A DNA stretch of 34,392 nucleotides from Phycisphaerales bacterium. Lineage in GTDB: Bacteria > Planctomycetota > Phycisphaerae > Phycisphaerales > JAGLTS01. Positions 23,512-31,443 of this stretch are shown here, in pieces (positions within the stretch are counted from its first letter, which is position 1; the number at the start of each line of letters is the position of its first letter). The notes beneath the pieces are model-generated. The model had not been told where the DNA came from. It saw only the letters and a program-made list of their open reading frames with translations, and made no database searches. The position numbers and the translations under genes were made by a program. Where the stretch lies: assembly GCA_023135165.1 (NCBI GenBank), contig JAGLTS010000006.1, positions 1 through 34,392 of the forward strand. Reading direction: 5' to 3'.

Positions 23512-24458
23512 GCGATGACCTCCGTGTCAACATGAATGCGGGCGCAACGGGGCAGGACAATCCGTACATCCGCGCCTCGCGACCGCGGCGCACGGTTGCG
23601 AATCGTGATGTGACCGCTGTGCGCGTCGATGATTCTGTGAACGATCGCCAGACCCAGTCCTGTCCCCGTCTGCCGTGTCGTGAAAAACGGATTGAACATC
23701 CGCTCCATCACTTCCGGCGGCAGACCCGAACCGGTGTCGCGGATGCGCAGCGCCACGGCAGGTTCATCCGTGTCGCCTCGTTGGATTCGGCTCGCCTCCG
23801 CCGTGAGCGACAGACGGTGCGCCAACCGCTCATCCGTGTCCTCGCTCATCGCTTCGACGGCGTTGCGCACCACGTTGACAAGCGCGAGCCGGACCAGCGA
23901 TGGATCGCACTCCACATCGAGTGATTCCATTGCCTCGTCGGGCATGTCGATCGCAATATCCCTGCTGGAGAGTTGCAAAGCGCACGCTTCGATCGCGCTA
24001 TTCAGAAGCGAAGCGACATCCATCCACATCGGCCGAACGTGGATCTCACGAGCGAAGGCGAGCACATCGGTGACGATCGCATCGAGTCCATGCACTGCGG
24101 CGCTGATTTTGCGCGCGATGTCGAGCTGCTCAGGTCGGTCAGCGAGGTCTTCGATGAGCATGCCCGCGTAGAGTTGGATTGAGCCGAGCGGATTACGAAT
24201 CTCGTGCGCGATGCCCGCTGCCATTTCACCCAGCGCCGCGAGCTGTTGCGAACGGCGAAGCTGGCGATTCGTTCTCGCAAGCTCCGCCTTGAGGCGATGC
24301 GTCTCCTGCGCCAGGGCGTCATGCGATTGCTGAACGCGGGCTGTGACATCGTTGAACGCTGTGATGAGTTCGGCGAGATCCTTCGCGCCGAGCATGCTCG
24401 CGGGCAACGGGTGGGCCGTTCCCAGCGGCGCGTCGTGCATGGCGGGGGCGTCGGTCAT
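23508..24458 (-). CDS. Soluble sensor histidine kinase, FlrB/FlgS-like
   Basis: A 316-residue kinase with no membrane helix. An N-terminal coiled coil (ARVQQSHDALAQETHRLKAELARTNRQL, in part) leads to the HisKA domain AALGEMAAGIAHEIRNPLGS with phosphorylated His85. The ATPase domain has LVNVVRNAVEAM (N box), IRDTGSGLPPEV (G1), FNPFFTTRQTGTGLGLAI (F and G2). There is no PAS, HAMP or other sensor module, so its input is probably intracellular, such as a state of the flagellar export apparatus as proposed for FlgS. The ATG directly follows the stop of the FlgN-like gene (TAGATG), and the stop overlaps the regulator start (ATGA). It is the cognate partner of the regulator by position. Confidence 0.92.
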   Translation of the reverse strand: MTDAPAMHDAPLGTAHPLPASMLGAKDLAELITAFNDVTARVQQSHDALAQETHRLKAELARTNRQLRRSQQLAALGEMAAGIAHEIRNPLGSIQLYAGMLIEDLADRPEQLDIARKISAAVHGLDAIVTDVLAFAREIHVRPMWMDVASLLNSAIEACALQLSSRDIAIDMPDEAMESLDVECDPSLVRLALVNVVRNAVEAMSEDTDERLAHRLSLTAEASRIQRGDTDEPAVALRIRDTGSGLPPEVMERMFNPFFTTRQTGTGLGLAIVHRIIDAHSGHITIRNRAPRSRGADVRIVLPRCARIHVDTEVIA

Positions 24459-24953
24459 CTACGCCTCCCGATCCGTGAAGCGATTCATCGGTCGGCCGGT
24501 GGAGCCGCCCTGCCCGTACACGGACAGCGCGCCGCGCGCGTTGGCGACTTGGCCAAGCTGGTTGGCGAACCCGTCACGAAGCGCCGTCATGGCCAATCGA
24601 CTTGCGTCATCCAACGCGGCAATCCGCCCGATGATCACGTCGATTCGCGCCGCCGATGCATTCACCGCCGCGTGGTTTCCGTTGCCATCGCATCCGCCCG
24701 CGGCACCATCGTCATCGCTCCCCGCCTTCAGTGCGCAGGTCACATCCGTGATCGCATCCACCACGGTTTGTCGCCTGGTCATGTGGTCGAGTAGCGCCTG
24801 GGTCTGCTCCGCGCAGATCAACTCGTGCTGATGCGATGCGAGCGACTCCAGTTCAGCCAGCAGCGTCTCTTGCCGTTGCATCAGCTTCAGCATATCGCCG
24901 GCTGTTGCGTGCACGTCATCCGTTCGGGATCGGGTTCGTGGTGTGTGCGTCAT
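24459..24953 (-). CDS. FlgN-like flagellar export chaperone
   Basis: A 164-residue helical protein. The first helix is MLKLMQRQETLLAELESLASHQHELI, followed by ALLDHMTRRQTVVDAI, a Gly/Asp/Asn-rich loop (about 95-115), a second helix pair and a tail ending ALSVYGQGGSTGRPMNR. The long paired helices and the YG-x-x-G tail are typical of FlgN, which escorts the hook-filament junction proteins FlgK and FlgL. Those genes are not in the window. ATG at 24953 was chosen because GGAAAGG precedes it; an ATG at 25028 would overlap the TPR gene. It abuts the kinase gene with no gap. Family is likely, not certain. Confidence 0.7.
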   Translation of the reverse strand: MTHTPRTRSRTDDVHATAGDMLKLMQRQETLLAELESLASHQHELICAEQTQALLDHMTRRQTVVDAITDVTCALKAGSDDDGAAGGCDGNGNHAAVNASAARIDVIIGRIAALDDASRLAMTALRDGFANQLGQVANARGALSVYGQGGSTGRPMNRFTDREA

Positions 24954-25005
24954 CCTTGACCTTTCCGCGGCTCCGGCTCCACCGGAGGGCTTCCACATCG
25001 CCGGA

Positions 25006-27495
25006 TTAGGGCGAAGCTTGCGTGACACGCGACTCCTTGGATCGAATAACCATGACCGAGTCGAGCCATGCTTCCCACTGCTCGCGCGTCATGAGCAGGA
25101 ACTGGTCATTCTCGAATGCCTCATCCGGCACGGACTGAAGACGCACGCGCGCCGCCTGATGCGCGGTGCTCGCCTCCTTCATTCTGCCCAAGGCGATGAA
25201 CGCGTTGACTTTCTGAACCGATGCGACCAGTGATGCGGGATCGTCGGCATACTGCGCAATCGCGATGTTATACCGTTCGATCGCCTCCTCATACTCACCC
25301 AGTTGGTACGCGCAGTCACCGCAGTGAAAGAACGAATCACGAAGCATGTTCCGCTGCACGTCGGTGAGGCGCCCCTGATCCCGGGCCGACAGTTCCGTGC
25401 GGGTGTTCTCATACAGAACCGCCGCTCGCTTCAGATTCTCCGTTCGCGTCGCGGTGAGCAGGTCCGCTTCACTCTGCGGCATCGCCTCATCGAGCGCATC
25501 ATCGATTCGGCCGGCTTCGAGCCGATATGCGTCGGCGAGCTTGAACTTCAGTTCCGAAGCCAGTCGATCATCGGGATATCGCGCCAGCGCCTCTTCCAAT
25601 CGCTCGATTGCCTGAGGAAACTCGCCGGCTGTGTAGTGCATCTGCCCAAGCTCGACCAGGGCGTCACGGAACTCGCCGGCGCTCGGCTCGAGCCTGTTGC
25701 CGTCAAGAACCGAGAGGAGCGATCGCTTCGCCGCATCGTAGTTCCGGTCCGGATCGATCTGAAGCAGGCAGTGCGCAAGCGGGACGTAACTTGCCTGCGC
25801 TTCCAGCGTCGTGCGGTGCGGGCCGCTGATGAGTCCCTGGTAGTACGACGCAGCCGTCTCGTAATCGCCCTTTGCCTGGTAGAGCCGACCGAGCCGAAAA
25901 CGCGCTGCGGGCTCGCGCACATCCTTGTCGCGCGATTGCAGGTACTCCGCGAAAGCCTCGATCGCGAGTTCATGGTCGCCCGCCTGATCGTAAGAACCGC
26001 CCGCAGCCCACAGCGACTCGCCGTACGCGAGGTTGTCCTGCAGCGTCATGAGCCGAGCATGCTGGATGTGCGACTCGCCCGCCTCATGGAAGTGAGCGCG
26101 AATACGGCGTCGCACCGGCAGGTCGATCTGGAGTAGCGCAGCCGGCGTCGCCGCCCCACCCGTCGCCTCATTCAGAAGCGCCTCAGCCAGATCGTGATGA
26201 GCCTGCGCGACGATCAGCAGGATGTGGGCGGGAAGCTCCAGATTCCGGTACAGATCCTCAGCAAGAACCGCACACTCAAGCGCCCGCTCGTAATCGCCAT
26301 CCACCACGCGTCGCTGATACCGCGACAACAGACTCTCTGCGATCTGCTCTCGCGTCACGTCCGTCTGCGGCGGCCCCATCGCCCGCGTGAAACGCGTCAC
26401 CAGTTCACGGTACGCCGTCAAGCTGTCATCCCACTGCTCCAACGACGCATCGACCTCCGCCTGACCGAGCAGCGCCATGTCGTAGCTCGGCGTGCCGGGG
26501 TAGTCCTTGAGCACACGAGCGAAGGCCTCTCTCGCTTCGTTGTAGTTGCTGTTGACTTGCTCGATCTGCCCGAGATACACGTGAATCTTCCCCATGAGCG
26601 GCGCGTCCGGTTTAAGGAACATCTCAGCCCGCCGAAGCTGTTTCGCCGCGTCGGTGTACTCGCCCAACTCGAAGTACGCTCGGCCGAGCAGTGCCAGTAG
26701 TTCCCCCGGACGTTCGATCCCATCCGCCTCGACCCGCTGAATCGACCGCAGCAGCATGGTGACGGCCTCGTCGGGGAACCCCTGATCCATCACGACCTGG
26801 GCACGTCGCGCATGCACCCACGCCCGCATCTGGGCGGACAACGTCCGATCCTGCTGAAGCTGCCCGAGCAGTCGCTGCGCCTTTTCGTAGCCCGGCTCGC
26901 GCGCCGCCAGCGTCCATTCGATCAGATCCAGGTAGATCCGATGACGCCTGTGCGCCTGCGCACCGGGAAGCGCATCAGCCACGCCAAGGCCCTCATCCTC
27001 TCGGCCAAGCGCCATCAATGTCTCCGCGAGGTTGGCCTGCTGTGCGCCGCCCAGCGCCGCCCCGTACTCCCTGGCGCGTGTGTAATCCTCGACGATGAGT
27101 TGGTTGTACTCCGGTGTCGCGACACCCACTTGCCGTTGACGCAGGAACACGCCATCCGCCCGCAGCAGGTAGTAGCGTGCCCGGTGTGCATCGGTCGCCC
27201 CGCGATCGAGTTCACTGCCGACTCCATCCATCTCGCCGCGCCAAAGGTCGTATTCGCCCGCCCGCAGGTATCGCGCCGCCGTGTCCAATGCACCGTCGAA
27301 GTCGTTCGGCGGCGCATCACGCACCGCGAGGTACAAACCCGATGCGAGCAACAGAATGGACGCGATCAGCAGCGGCACCTGCCAAATCGGCCCCCGCTCA
27401 CCGGTCTCGGAGGAATCTGCCGGCACCTCGTCTGCCGAGGGCGCCTCGTCATCTTGAAGCTCGGGTTTTCGCGTATCGACATCTTGATCGGGCAT
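25006..27495 (-). CDS. Membrane-anchored TPR protein of unknown role
   Basis: An 829-residue protein. Residues 1-35 are acidic (DDEAPSADEVPADSSE), followed by one membrane helix (about 38-58) and then repeated TPR-type helix pairs to the C-terminus. Clear examples are RAYFELGEYTDAAKQLRRAEMFL, YLQSRDKDVREPAARFRLGRLYQAKGDYETAASYY (quoted in part: RLGRLYQAKGDYETAASYY), AGEFPQAIERLEEALARYPDD and AYQLGEYEEAIERYNIAIAQYADD. This is a protein-interaction scaffold that faces one side of the membrane. I know no flagellar family of this form. It precedes the FlgN-like gene by 52 bases on the same strand, so it may be co-transcribed with the regulatory genes or only adjacent to them. Confidence 0.85.
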   Translation of the reverse strand: MPDQDVDTRKPELQDDEAPSADEVPADSSETGERGPIWQVPLLIASILLLASGLYLAVRDAPPNDFDGALDTAARYLRAGEYDLWRGEMDGVGSELDRGATDAHRARYYLLRADGVFLRQRQVGVATPEYNQLIVEDYTRAREYGAALGGAQQANLAETLMALGREDEGLGVADALPGAQAHRRHRIYLDLIEWTLAAREPGYEKAQRLLGQLQQDRTLSAQMRAWVHARRAQVVMDQGFPDEAVTMLLRSIQRVEADGIERPGELLALLGRAYFELGEYTDAAKQLRRAEMFLKPDAPLMGKIHVYLGQIEQVNSNYNEAREAFARVLKDYPGTPSYDMALLGQAEVDASLEQWDDSLTAYRELVTRFTRAMGPPQTDVTREQIAESLLSRYQRRVVDGDYERALECAVLAEDLYRNLELPAHILLIVAQAHHDLAEALLNEATGGAATPAALLQIDLPVRRRIRAHFHEAGESHIQHARLMTLQDNLAYGESLWAAGGSYDQAGDHELAIEAFAEYLQSRDKDVREPAARFRLGRLYQAKGDYETAASYYQGLISGPHRTTLEAQASYVPLAHCLLQIDPDRNYDAAKRSLLSVLDGNRLEPSAGEFRDALVELGQMHYTAGEFPQAIERLEEALARYPDDRLASELKFKLADAYRLEAGRIDDALDEAMPQSEADLLTATRTENLKRAAVLYENTRTELSARDQGRLTDVQRNMLRDSFFHCGDCAYQLGEYEEAIERYNIAIAQYADDPASLVASVQKVNAFIALGRMKEASTAHQAARVRLQSVPDEAFENDQFLLMTREQWEAWLDSVMVIRSKESRVTQASP

Positions 27496-27627
27496 GGCCG
27501 GTCCTACCGCGCAGCGTTATGTTCACGGTTGTTATCGGGCACGCTTTGGGATCTGCTGCAGCGGAATCACACATTTCCGCGCAAATCCTGCCGATCCCCA
27601 CCACTCGTAGCATCGCGCAGCCTCACA

Positions 27628-29349
27628 TCACTCCGAAGGGCGAGACTCCTCATCCGGGCGCTGACGCACCACGACGGTCCTCGCTGCCGTGTCGCCGAGG
27701 TGCTGCCGGTACGGGCTCCATAGCGCCAGCAGCGCGATGACCGGTACCAGGCAGATGATCAGCTTCAACCCGTTGCGCGTCACCACCTGACCGGGCGTGG
27801 CAGCCTCGCCGGATATGGCCACGACGCGGTATCCGACCACCGCTTTGCCCAGGCTCCTGCCCCAAATCACCTCCGTCGCCGTGCTGTGCATGATCGTGAT
27901 TCCGAGGATCATCGACACCACGGGCAGGCTCTCCAGCGTCATCGACAGCAGCAGCACATCCTTCAGTGCCACGATCGCCTCGGTCGGCGACACGCCGATC
28001 ACCGGCAGCGTCACCGCCAGCGCCGGGACCAAGTCGATCAGCAACGCAAGCGCTCGACCGAGGATGTCCGCAGGCGCCGCGCCCTGTGGCAGCGTCACCG
28101 CCTGGGCTGCAGGATCAGGCTTGAACACGATCACCACGATCGTCGCCATGAGCAGCGCCGCCACGAAAAGCAACGGCTGCACACTCCGCGACGTTAAGAG
28201 CGCAGGCTCATGCAGCGCCCCCGATTCACGCAGTCTGCCCGTCATCAACTCGTACACCGCAACGACAGGCGGCATCTCGCCACGTGTCGTGAGCACGATC
28301 ACATCCGGTCCGGAAGCCAACACGACCGATCCGGCAGCCGGCACATCCACCGCTGCAATCGGAATCAGGTGATCGCCTCGCATCATCACCAGGCGCAATC
28401 GCTCCGCACCGGGCAGCTCCATCTCGCCTTCACTGCCCATCTCATCCGGCGACGCCTCGGGATCACGCAGCGCCAACACGATCGTGTCCAGCGTCGCCAC
28501 CGCGGTGTGCACCTCGTCGATGGTGACGGCCACGGTTCTGCCCAGCCACGTTCCATCCCCCTGGCGCTCGTGCAGGATCGACCTTGCAGCATCGGCCGGA
28601 TCGCCCGCGAGGATGCCCAGCCCGGTCGATGTGCGGAATAGGTGCCAGGTATCGTCGGACTTGGGATTCAACGCTTCAGGCAACGGGATTTGCTGCCACA
28701 CATCAGCATCGAGGCGAAGCAAGCGCGTCGCCGGGCCGACAATCGGCCGACGCTCGTCGTCCTCCTCATCCTCACCCCCACTGCTCTCCCGATCAGCCGA
28801 CTCCGGTGACCGCAGCACGCCGGCAGCGCGCCCCCGAATCAACGCGTACACCGCGTCATCCGTAGCGACCAGGCCGGCCAGCCTGCTGTCACCGGGTAGT
28901 GATGCGCGAATGCTGAACCTGCCCATCGGTTGCCAGATCCATCGGTCGCTCACCGGGTCCAGTACGGCAAGCTTCTGACGCACCGCACGTTCGCCCGACT
29001 GATCCGTCGGCGGAAACACGATCGTCAGACGCCCGGCGCCATCCACCAGCGTCGAGCAGGCCACACGCTCGGGTAGCGTCAGCATCTCACCATCCGTTCG
29101 GCGAGCTTCCAGCCACGAGTCGCCGGGTGCGTGGTGATACACGCTGTACCCATCACGAAGCGGCAGGATGACCCACCCGTGCCCCTGCGCGCCGACCGCT
29201 CGCAACGTCGTCTCCGACGCGATCGCAGGCCGCCCGAAGACGGTCGCCATCACGATCAGCACAAGTGTCGAAAGCAGAGAGCACCGCACGCGCCGGATGA
29301 TACCGCGTCCGGCGCAGCTCGGCCGCGCAGTCAGCCCAGTGCGCGCCAC
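27628..29349 (-). CDS. RDD family membrane protein with large exported N-terminal part
   Basis: A 573-residue protein. A signal sequence (LLSTLVLIVMATVFGRPAIAS) is followed by about 330 residues of extracytoplasmic, probably beta-rich sequence with LWQ/DR..W-type repeats (KLAVLDPVSDRWIWQPMG, YALIRGRAAGVL, ADVWQQIPLP). After one helix (LLFVAALLMATIVVIVF) comes a C-terminal RDD-type domain: ILGRALALLIDLVPALAV, then VIWGRSLGKAVVGYRVV and PGQVVTRNGLKLIICLVPVIALL. RDD proteins are poorly characterised; some exchange ions. The start is uncertain: GTG at 29349 has no good ribosome site, and a GTG 20 codons later would still leave a signal peptide. It precedes the TPR gene by 132 bases. Confidence 0.75.
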   Translation of the reverse strand: MARTGLTARPSCAGRGIIRRVRCSLLSTLVLIVMATVFGRPAIASETTLRAVGAQGHGWVILPLRDGYSVYHHAPGDSWLEARRTDGEMLTLPERVACSTLVDGAGRLTIVFPPTDQSGERAVRQKLAVLDPVSDRWIWQPMGRFSIRASLPGDSRLAGLVATDDAVYALIRGRAAGVLRSPESADRESSGGEDEEDDERRPIVGPATRLLRLDADVWQQIPLPEALNPKSDDTWHLFRTSTGLGILAGDPADAARSILHERQGDGTWLGRTVAVTIDEVHTAVATLDTIVLALRDPEASPDEMGSEGEMELPGAERLRLVMMRGDHLIPIAAVDVPAAGSVVLASGPDVIVLTTRGEMPPVVAVYELMTGRLRESGALHEPALLTSRSVQPLLFVAALLMATIVVIVFKPDPAAQAVTLPQGAAPADILGRALALLIDLVPALAVTLPVIGVSPTEAIVALKDVLLLSMTLESLPVVSMILGITIMHSTATEVIWGRSLGKAVVGYRVVAISGEAATPGQVVTRNGLKLIICLVPVIALLALWSPYRQHLGDTAARTVVVRQRPDEESRPSE

Positions 29350-29444
29350 AGCGCGGGTGCATCCATCGCGTACCCCCCCAGTTGTGGCGGTTTACGTCGA
29401 ATTCGTGCGCACAGATGGCCAGAAAACGTGTTATCGGACTACAG

Positions 29445-29533
29445 TTTTGGGCGAGTTTCAGCCGGTTTTGGGTCGTTTCGGCACGGTTTCGATCAGTTTC
29501 AGCCCGTTTTGGGTCGGTTTTGAGCGACATTTT
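29445..29533. repeat. Nine phased T-tracts, predicted curved DNA
   Basis: Runs of three or four T start at 29445, 29456, 29466, 29476, 29487, 29497, 29507, 29518 and 29530. The spacings are 11, 10, 10, 11, 10, 10, 11 and 12, close to one helical turn. GTTTCAGCC recurs 41 bases apart. In a GC-rich segment such phasing predicts intrinsic bending. Confidence 0.75.
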
Positions 29534-29673
29534 GAGGCTCGCTCGGCATCGCGCGCGCACTGGCCAGGATGCGTGGCGAAGACCCGCGATAACCCCAGCG
29601 GCGCGCATGTCGCGTGCGATGCGCAGTGGCCAGCTACCCGGACGTGCGGTCGCCAGCGGCGACCTTCAGTCCA

Positions 29674-29718
29674 GCGAGAACCTGCTACGCTGCTCAAGCT
29701 CTCATCCGCCACAGGTGG
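29674..29718 (+). repeat. 45-base repeat core, copy 1
   Basis: Matches 31182-31226 with two mismatches by eye. The core contains CTGCTACGCT, similar to an extended -10 element (TGnTAnnnT). It ends 67 bases before the ATG of the nuclease-type gene at 29786. Only the core is shared; flanks do not match the longer copies. Confidence 0.75.
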
Positions 29719-29785
29719 ACTGGTACATGAAACGGGGACAGGCCAGTGCAAGGTGCTCGAAGTCGACCGTCGGAGGATTGTGCAG

Positions 29786-30916
29786 ATGCCGCTCTACAGG
29801 ATTGCTCAGGATCGCCTCGCACCGATTGACACGACGACCTTCGCTGCCGCGAAGATCCGAGAGCGAGATGATCTGCAACGACTGCTGCGTAAACAGATCG
29901 AAGTCATCCTGCCCGACTCGATGGTCCTCGCGGAGGAGTTCGGTAACTGGGAAGAATCACGTCGCAGCATTGATCTGCTTGTGCTCGACCGGGATGCAAA
30001 CTTAGTCGTCGTCGAACTTAAACGGACCGAGGATGGCGGCCATATGGAACTTCAAGCGCTTCGCTACGCTGCCATGATCTCGGCCATGACATTCCAGCAG
30101 GCAGTCGATGCTCATTCTCAATTCCTACTCAAACTTGGCATCAAGGAAGACCCACAGGCACGAATCCTTGAGTTCCTGGGATGGGAGCAGCCGGATGAGG
30201 ATGCATTCGGCCAAGACGTACGCATTGTACTCGCCTCGTCGAACTTCTCAAAGGAACTCACTACGGCAGTGCTCTGGCTCAACGAGCGAGGTATCGATTT
30301 TTGTTGTGTCCGGATGGTTCCGTATGGACACAACGACCAAGTGCTTCTCGACGTTCAACAGGTCATTCCACTGCCCGAGGCCGAGGAATATCAGATCCGA
30401 GTTCGCGAGAAGGCGACTCAAGAACGTGTCGCACGGCACGGACAAGGTGATCGCGCGCAGCGCAATTTGCGATTCTGGTCACGCCTGCTGGAGAAGGCCA
30501 ACGCGGTACTGCCACTGCATCAGAACATCTCGCGTTCCAAGGACAATTGGATCTCCGCGACGAGCCACGGCATTCATTTCAACTACGTCACAGCTCACGG
30601 CAATGGCCGCGTGGAGCTCTTTCTCGCGCGACCCGAGCAGGCCGAGAACAAAGCGATCTTCGATGAACTGCACGCAAAGCGGACGGACATCGAGGCCGCA
30701 TTCGGTGATACGCTGGATTGGCAGCGCCTCGATGACGGAGTTGGAAGCCGTGTCGCATTCGATATCACGAGCGGTTCCGTCAAGGACGAGACCACATGGG
30801 ACGAACTGCACGATGCCATGGTGGACGCGATGAAACGACTCGAAGCTGCGTTATCATCCCACATCACCGCCTATCGAAGCGGGGGTAAGCCAGCGGACAT
30901 TCAGTCCGCCTCATGA
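29786..30916 (+). CDS. NucS-like/DUF4268 protein, predicted PD-(D/E)XK nuclease type
   Basis: A 376-residue cytoplasmic protein. The N-terminus reads MPLYRIAQDRLAPIDTTTFA and IRERDDLQRLLRKQIEVI. It then has AEEFGNW, RRSIDLLVLDRDANLVVVELKR and GGHMELQALRYAAM. Asp63, Glu77 and Lys79 (with Glu50/51) fit the D-x(n)-E-x-K active site of the restriction-endonuclease fold. The C-terminal half (RFWSRLLEKAN, FDELHAKRTDIEAAFGD, DWQRLD) matches the DUF4268 pattern. Proteins of this form are widespread and uncharacterised; a role in DNA repair or defence is plausible only by fold. The ATG at 29786 has GGAGG nine bases upstream. A hairpin follows the stop. Confidence 0.85.
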   Translation: MPLYRIAQDRLAPIDTTTFAAAKIRERDDLQRLLRKQIEVILPDSMVLAEEFGNWEESRRSIDLLVLDRDANLVVVELKRTEDGGHMELQALRYAAMISAMTFQQAVDAHSQFLLKLGIKEDPQARILEFLGWEQPDEDAFGQDVRIVLASSNFSKELTTAVLWLNERGIDFCCVRMVPYGHNDQVLLDVQQVIPLPEAEEYQIRVREKATQERVARHGQGDRAQRNLRFWSRLLEKANAVLPLHQNISRSKDNWISATSHGIHFNYVTAHGNGRVELFLARPEQAENKAIFDELHAKRTDIEAAFGDTLDWQRLDDGVGSRVAFDITSGSVKDETTWDELHDAMVDAMKRLEAALSSHITAYRSGGKPADIQSAS

Positions 30917-30942
30917 CAGAGGCGAACTCTGGTGGTCGGTTC

Positions 30943-30968
30943 CCGCAGGAACGAGTTCCTGCGGCTTT
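30943..30968 (+). terminator. Terminator-like hairpin after the nuclease-type gene
   Basis: CCGCAGGAA pairs perfectly with TTCCTGCGG around CGAG, followed by CTTT. It starts 27 bases after the stop at 30916. The T-run is short. Confidence 0.6.
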
Positions 30969-30994
30969 GGGGAAGCGGGCGCTCGCTGCTCATC

Positions 30995-31049
30995 TTTGCG
31001 CGGACGACGGTGCGGGTGAAGGGACGGCGCACGTTGCGGTAGCGGACGG
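30995..31049 (+). repeat. Degenerate partial copy of the long repeat
   Basis: TTTGCGCGGACGACGGTGCG and the following bases match 32337 onward with about six mismatches in the first 45 bases, then diverge. It suggests the repeat duplicated more than once here. Confidence 0.6.
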
Positions 31050-31104
31050 CGGTGTGACGACTGGGGGAACCCGGCCAGGATGGCCGGGCTATGTGGGGGA
31101 ACTG

Positions 31105-31377
31105 TGCGGGCGGGGGTTGGTTGCCTTTGCGCGGGCCTCGGTACGGGTGAACGGATGGCGCGCGTTGCGGCGGCCAGGCGGGCGAGAACCTGCTACGCTG
31201 CTCATGCTCTCATCCGCCGCAGGTGGGGGTTTGGCGGCCGATCAGGGTGGCTGAGGGGCTGGTGATCGCGGAGGTGCGCGGTGAGCACGGGTAGCACGGT
31301 CAACATCGCGAGCGAACGACTGGATCATCGCGACTCCCATCACGTCCCGCCGCCTGGGATGATGGTCGATCATGTAC
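31105..31377 (+). repeat. Long repeat, copy 2
   Basis: Pairs with copy 3 at 32316-32604. Bases 31107-31223 match 32318-32434 without gaps and with six mismatches by eye. Further on, a 22-base identical block (ATCAGGGTGGCTGAGGGGCT plus GG, 31241-31262) and a 15-base identical block (TGGTCGATCATGTAC, 31363-31377) are joined by diverged sequence. It includes the 45-base core. Confidence 0.85.
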
Positions 31378-31443
31378 GCATCCTCATATTCGCCCCGTTT
31401 TCGTTGATCTGTGCGGAGACCTGTGGCTATTAGGGGAGTTCCT

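Larger units (their letters stand above)
29350..29785. other. Divergent intergenic region with T-tract array and repeat core
   Basis: Lies between the RDD gene and the nuclease-type gene, which are transcribed away from each other. It contains the phased T-tract array (29445-29533) and the 45-base repeat core (29674-29718). No other gene is supported; reading frames that run through it from upstream of 29786 have no ribosome site and no family resemblance. Confidence 0.5.
30917..31443. other. Long non-coding stretch with hairpin and repeat copies
   Basis: Holds the hairpin at 30943-30968, a degenerate repeat copy (30995-31049) and a long repeat copy (31105-31377). Short reading frames here translate the repeat and look Arg/Gly-rich without any family pattern. 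The ribosome site GGGGAG for the next gene lies at its end. Confidence 0.5.

Noticed and set aside
27496..27627. Sigma-54-like GG-N10-GC upstream of the TPR gene
   Set aside because: GG and GC have the right spacing, but the two bases before GC are not TT, so the -12 element fails.
29445..29533. T-tract array as a CRISPR array
   Set aside because: Units are 10-12 bases with no repeat/spacer structure, and no cas gene is near.
29168..29785. In-frame extension upstream of the nuclease-type gene
   Set aside because: It runs antisense through the RDD gene and through the T-tract array; the family start MPLY and the GGAGG site both place the true start at 29786.
31080..31265. Short reading frame through the long repeat, with a similar frame at 32252-32461
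   Set aside because: The similarity is at the DNA level because both are repeat copies; the Arg/Ala/Gly-rich translations have no family pattern and no ribosome site.
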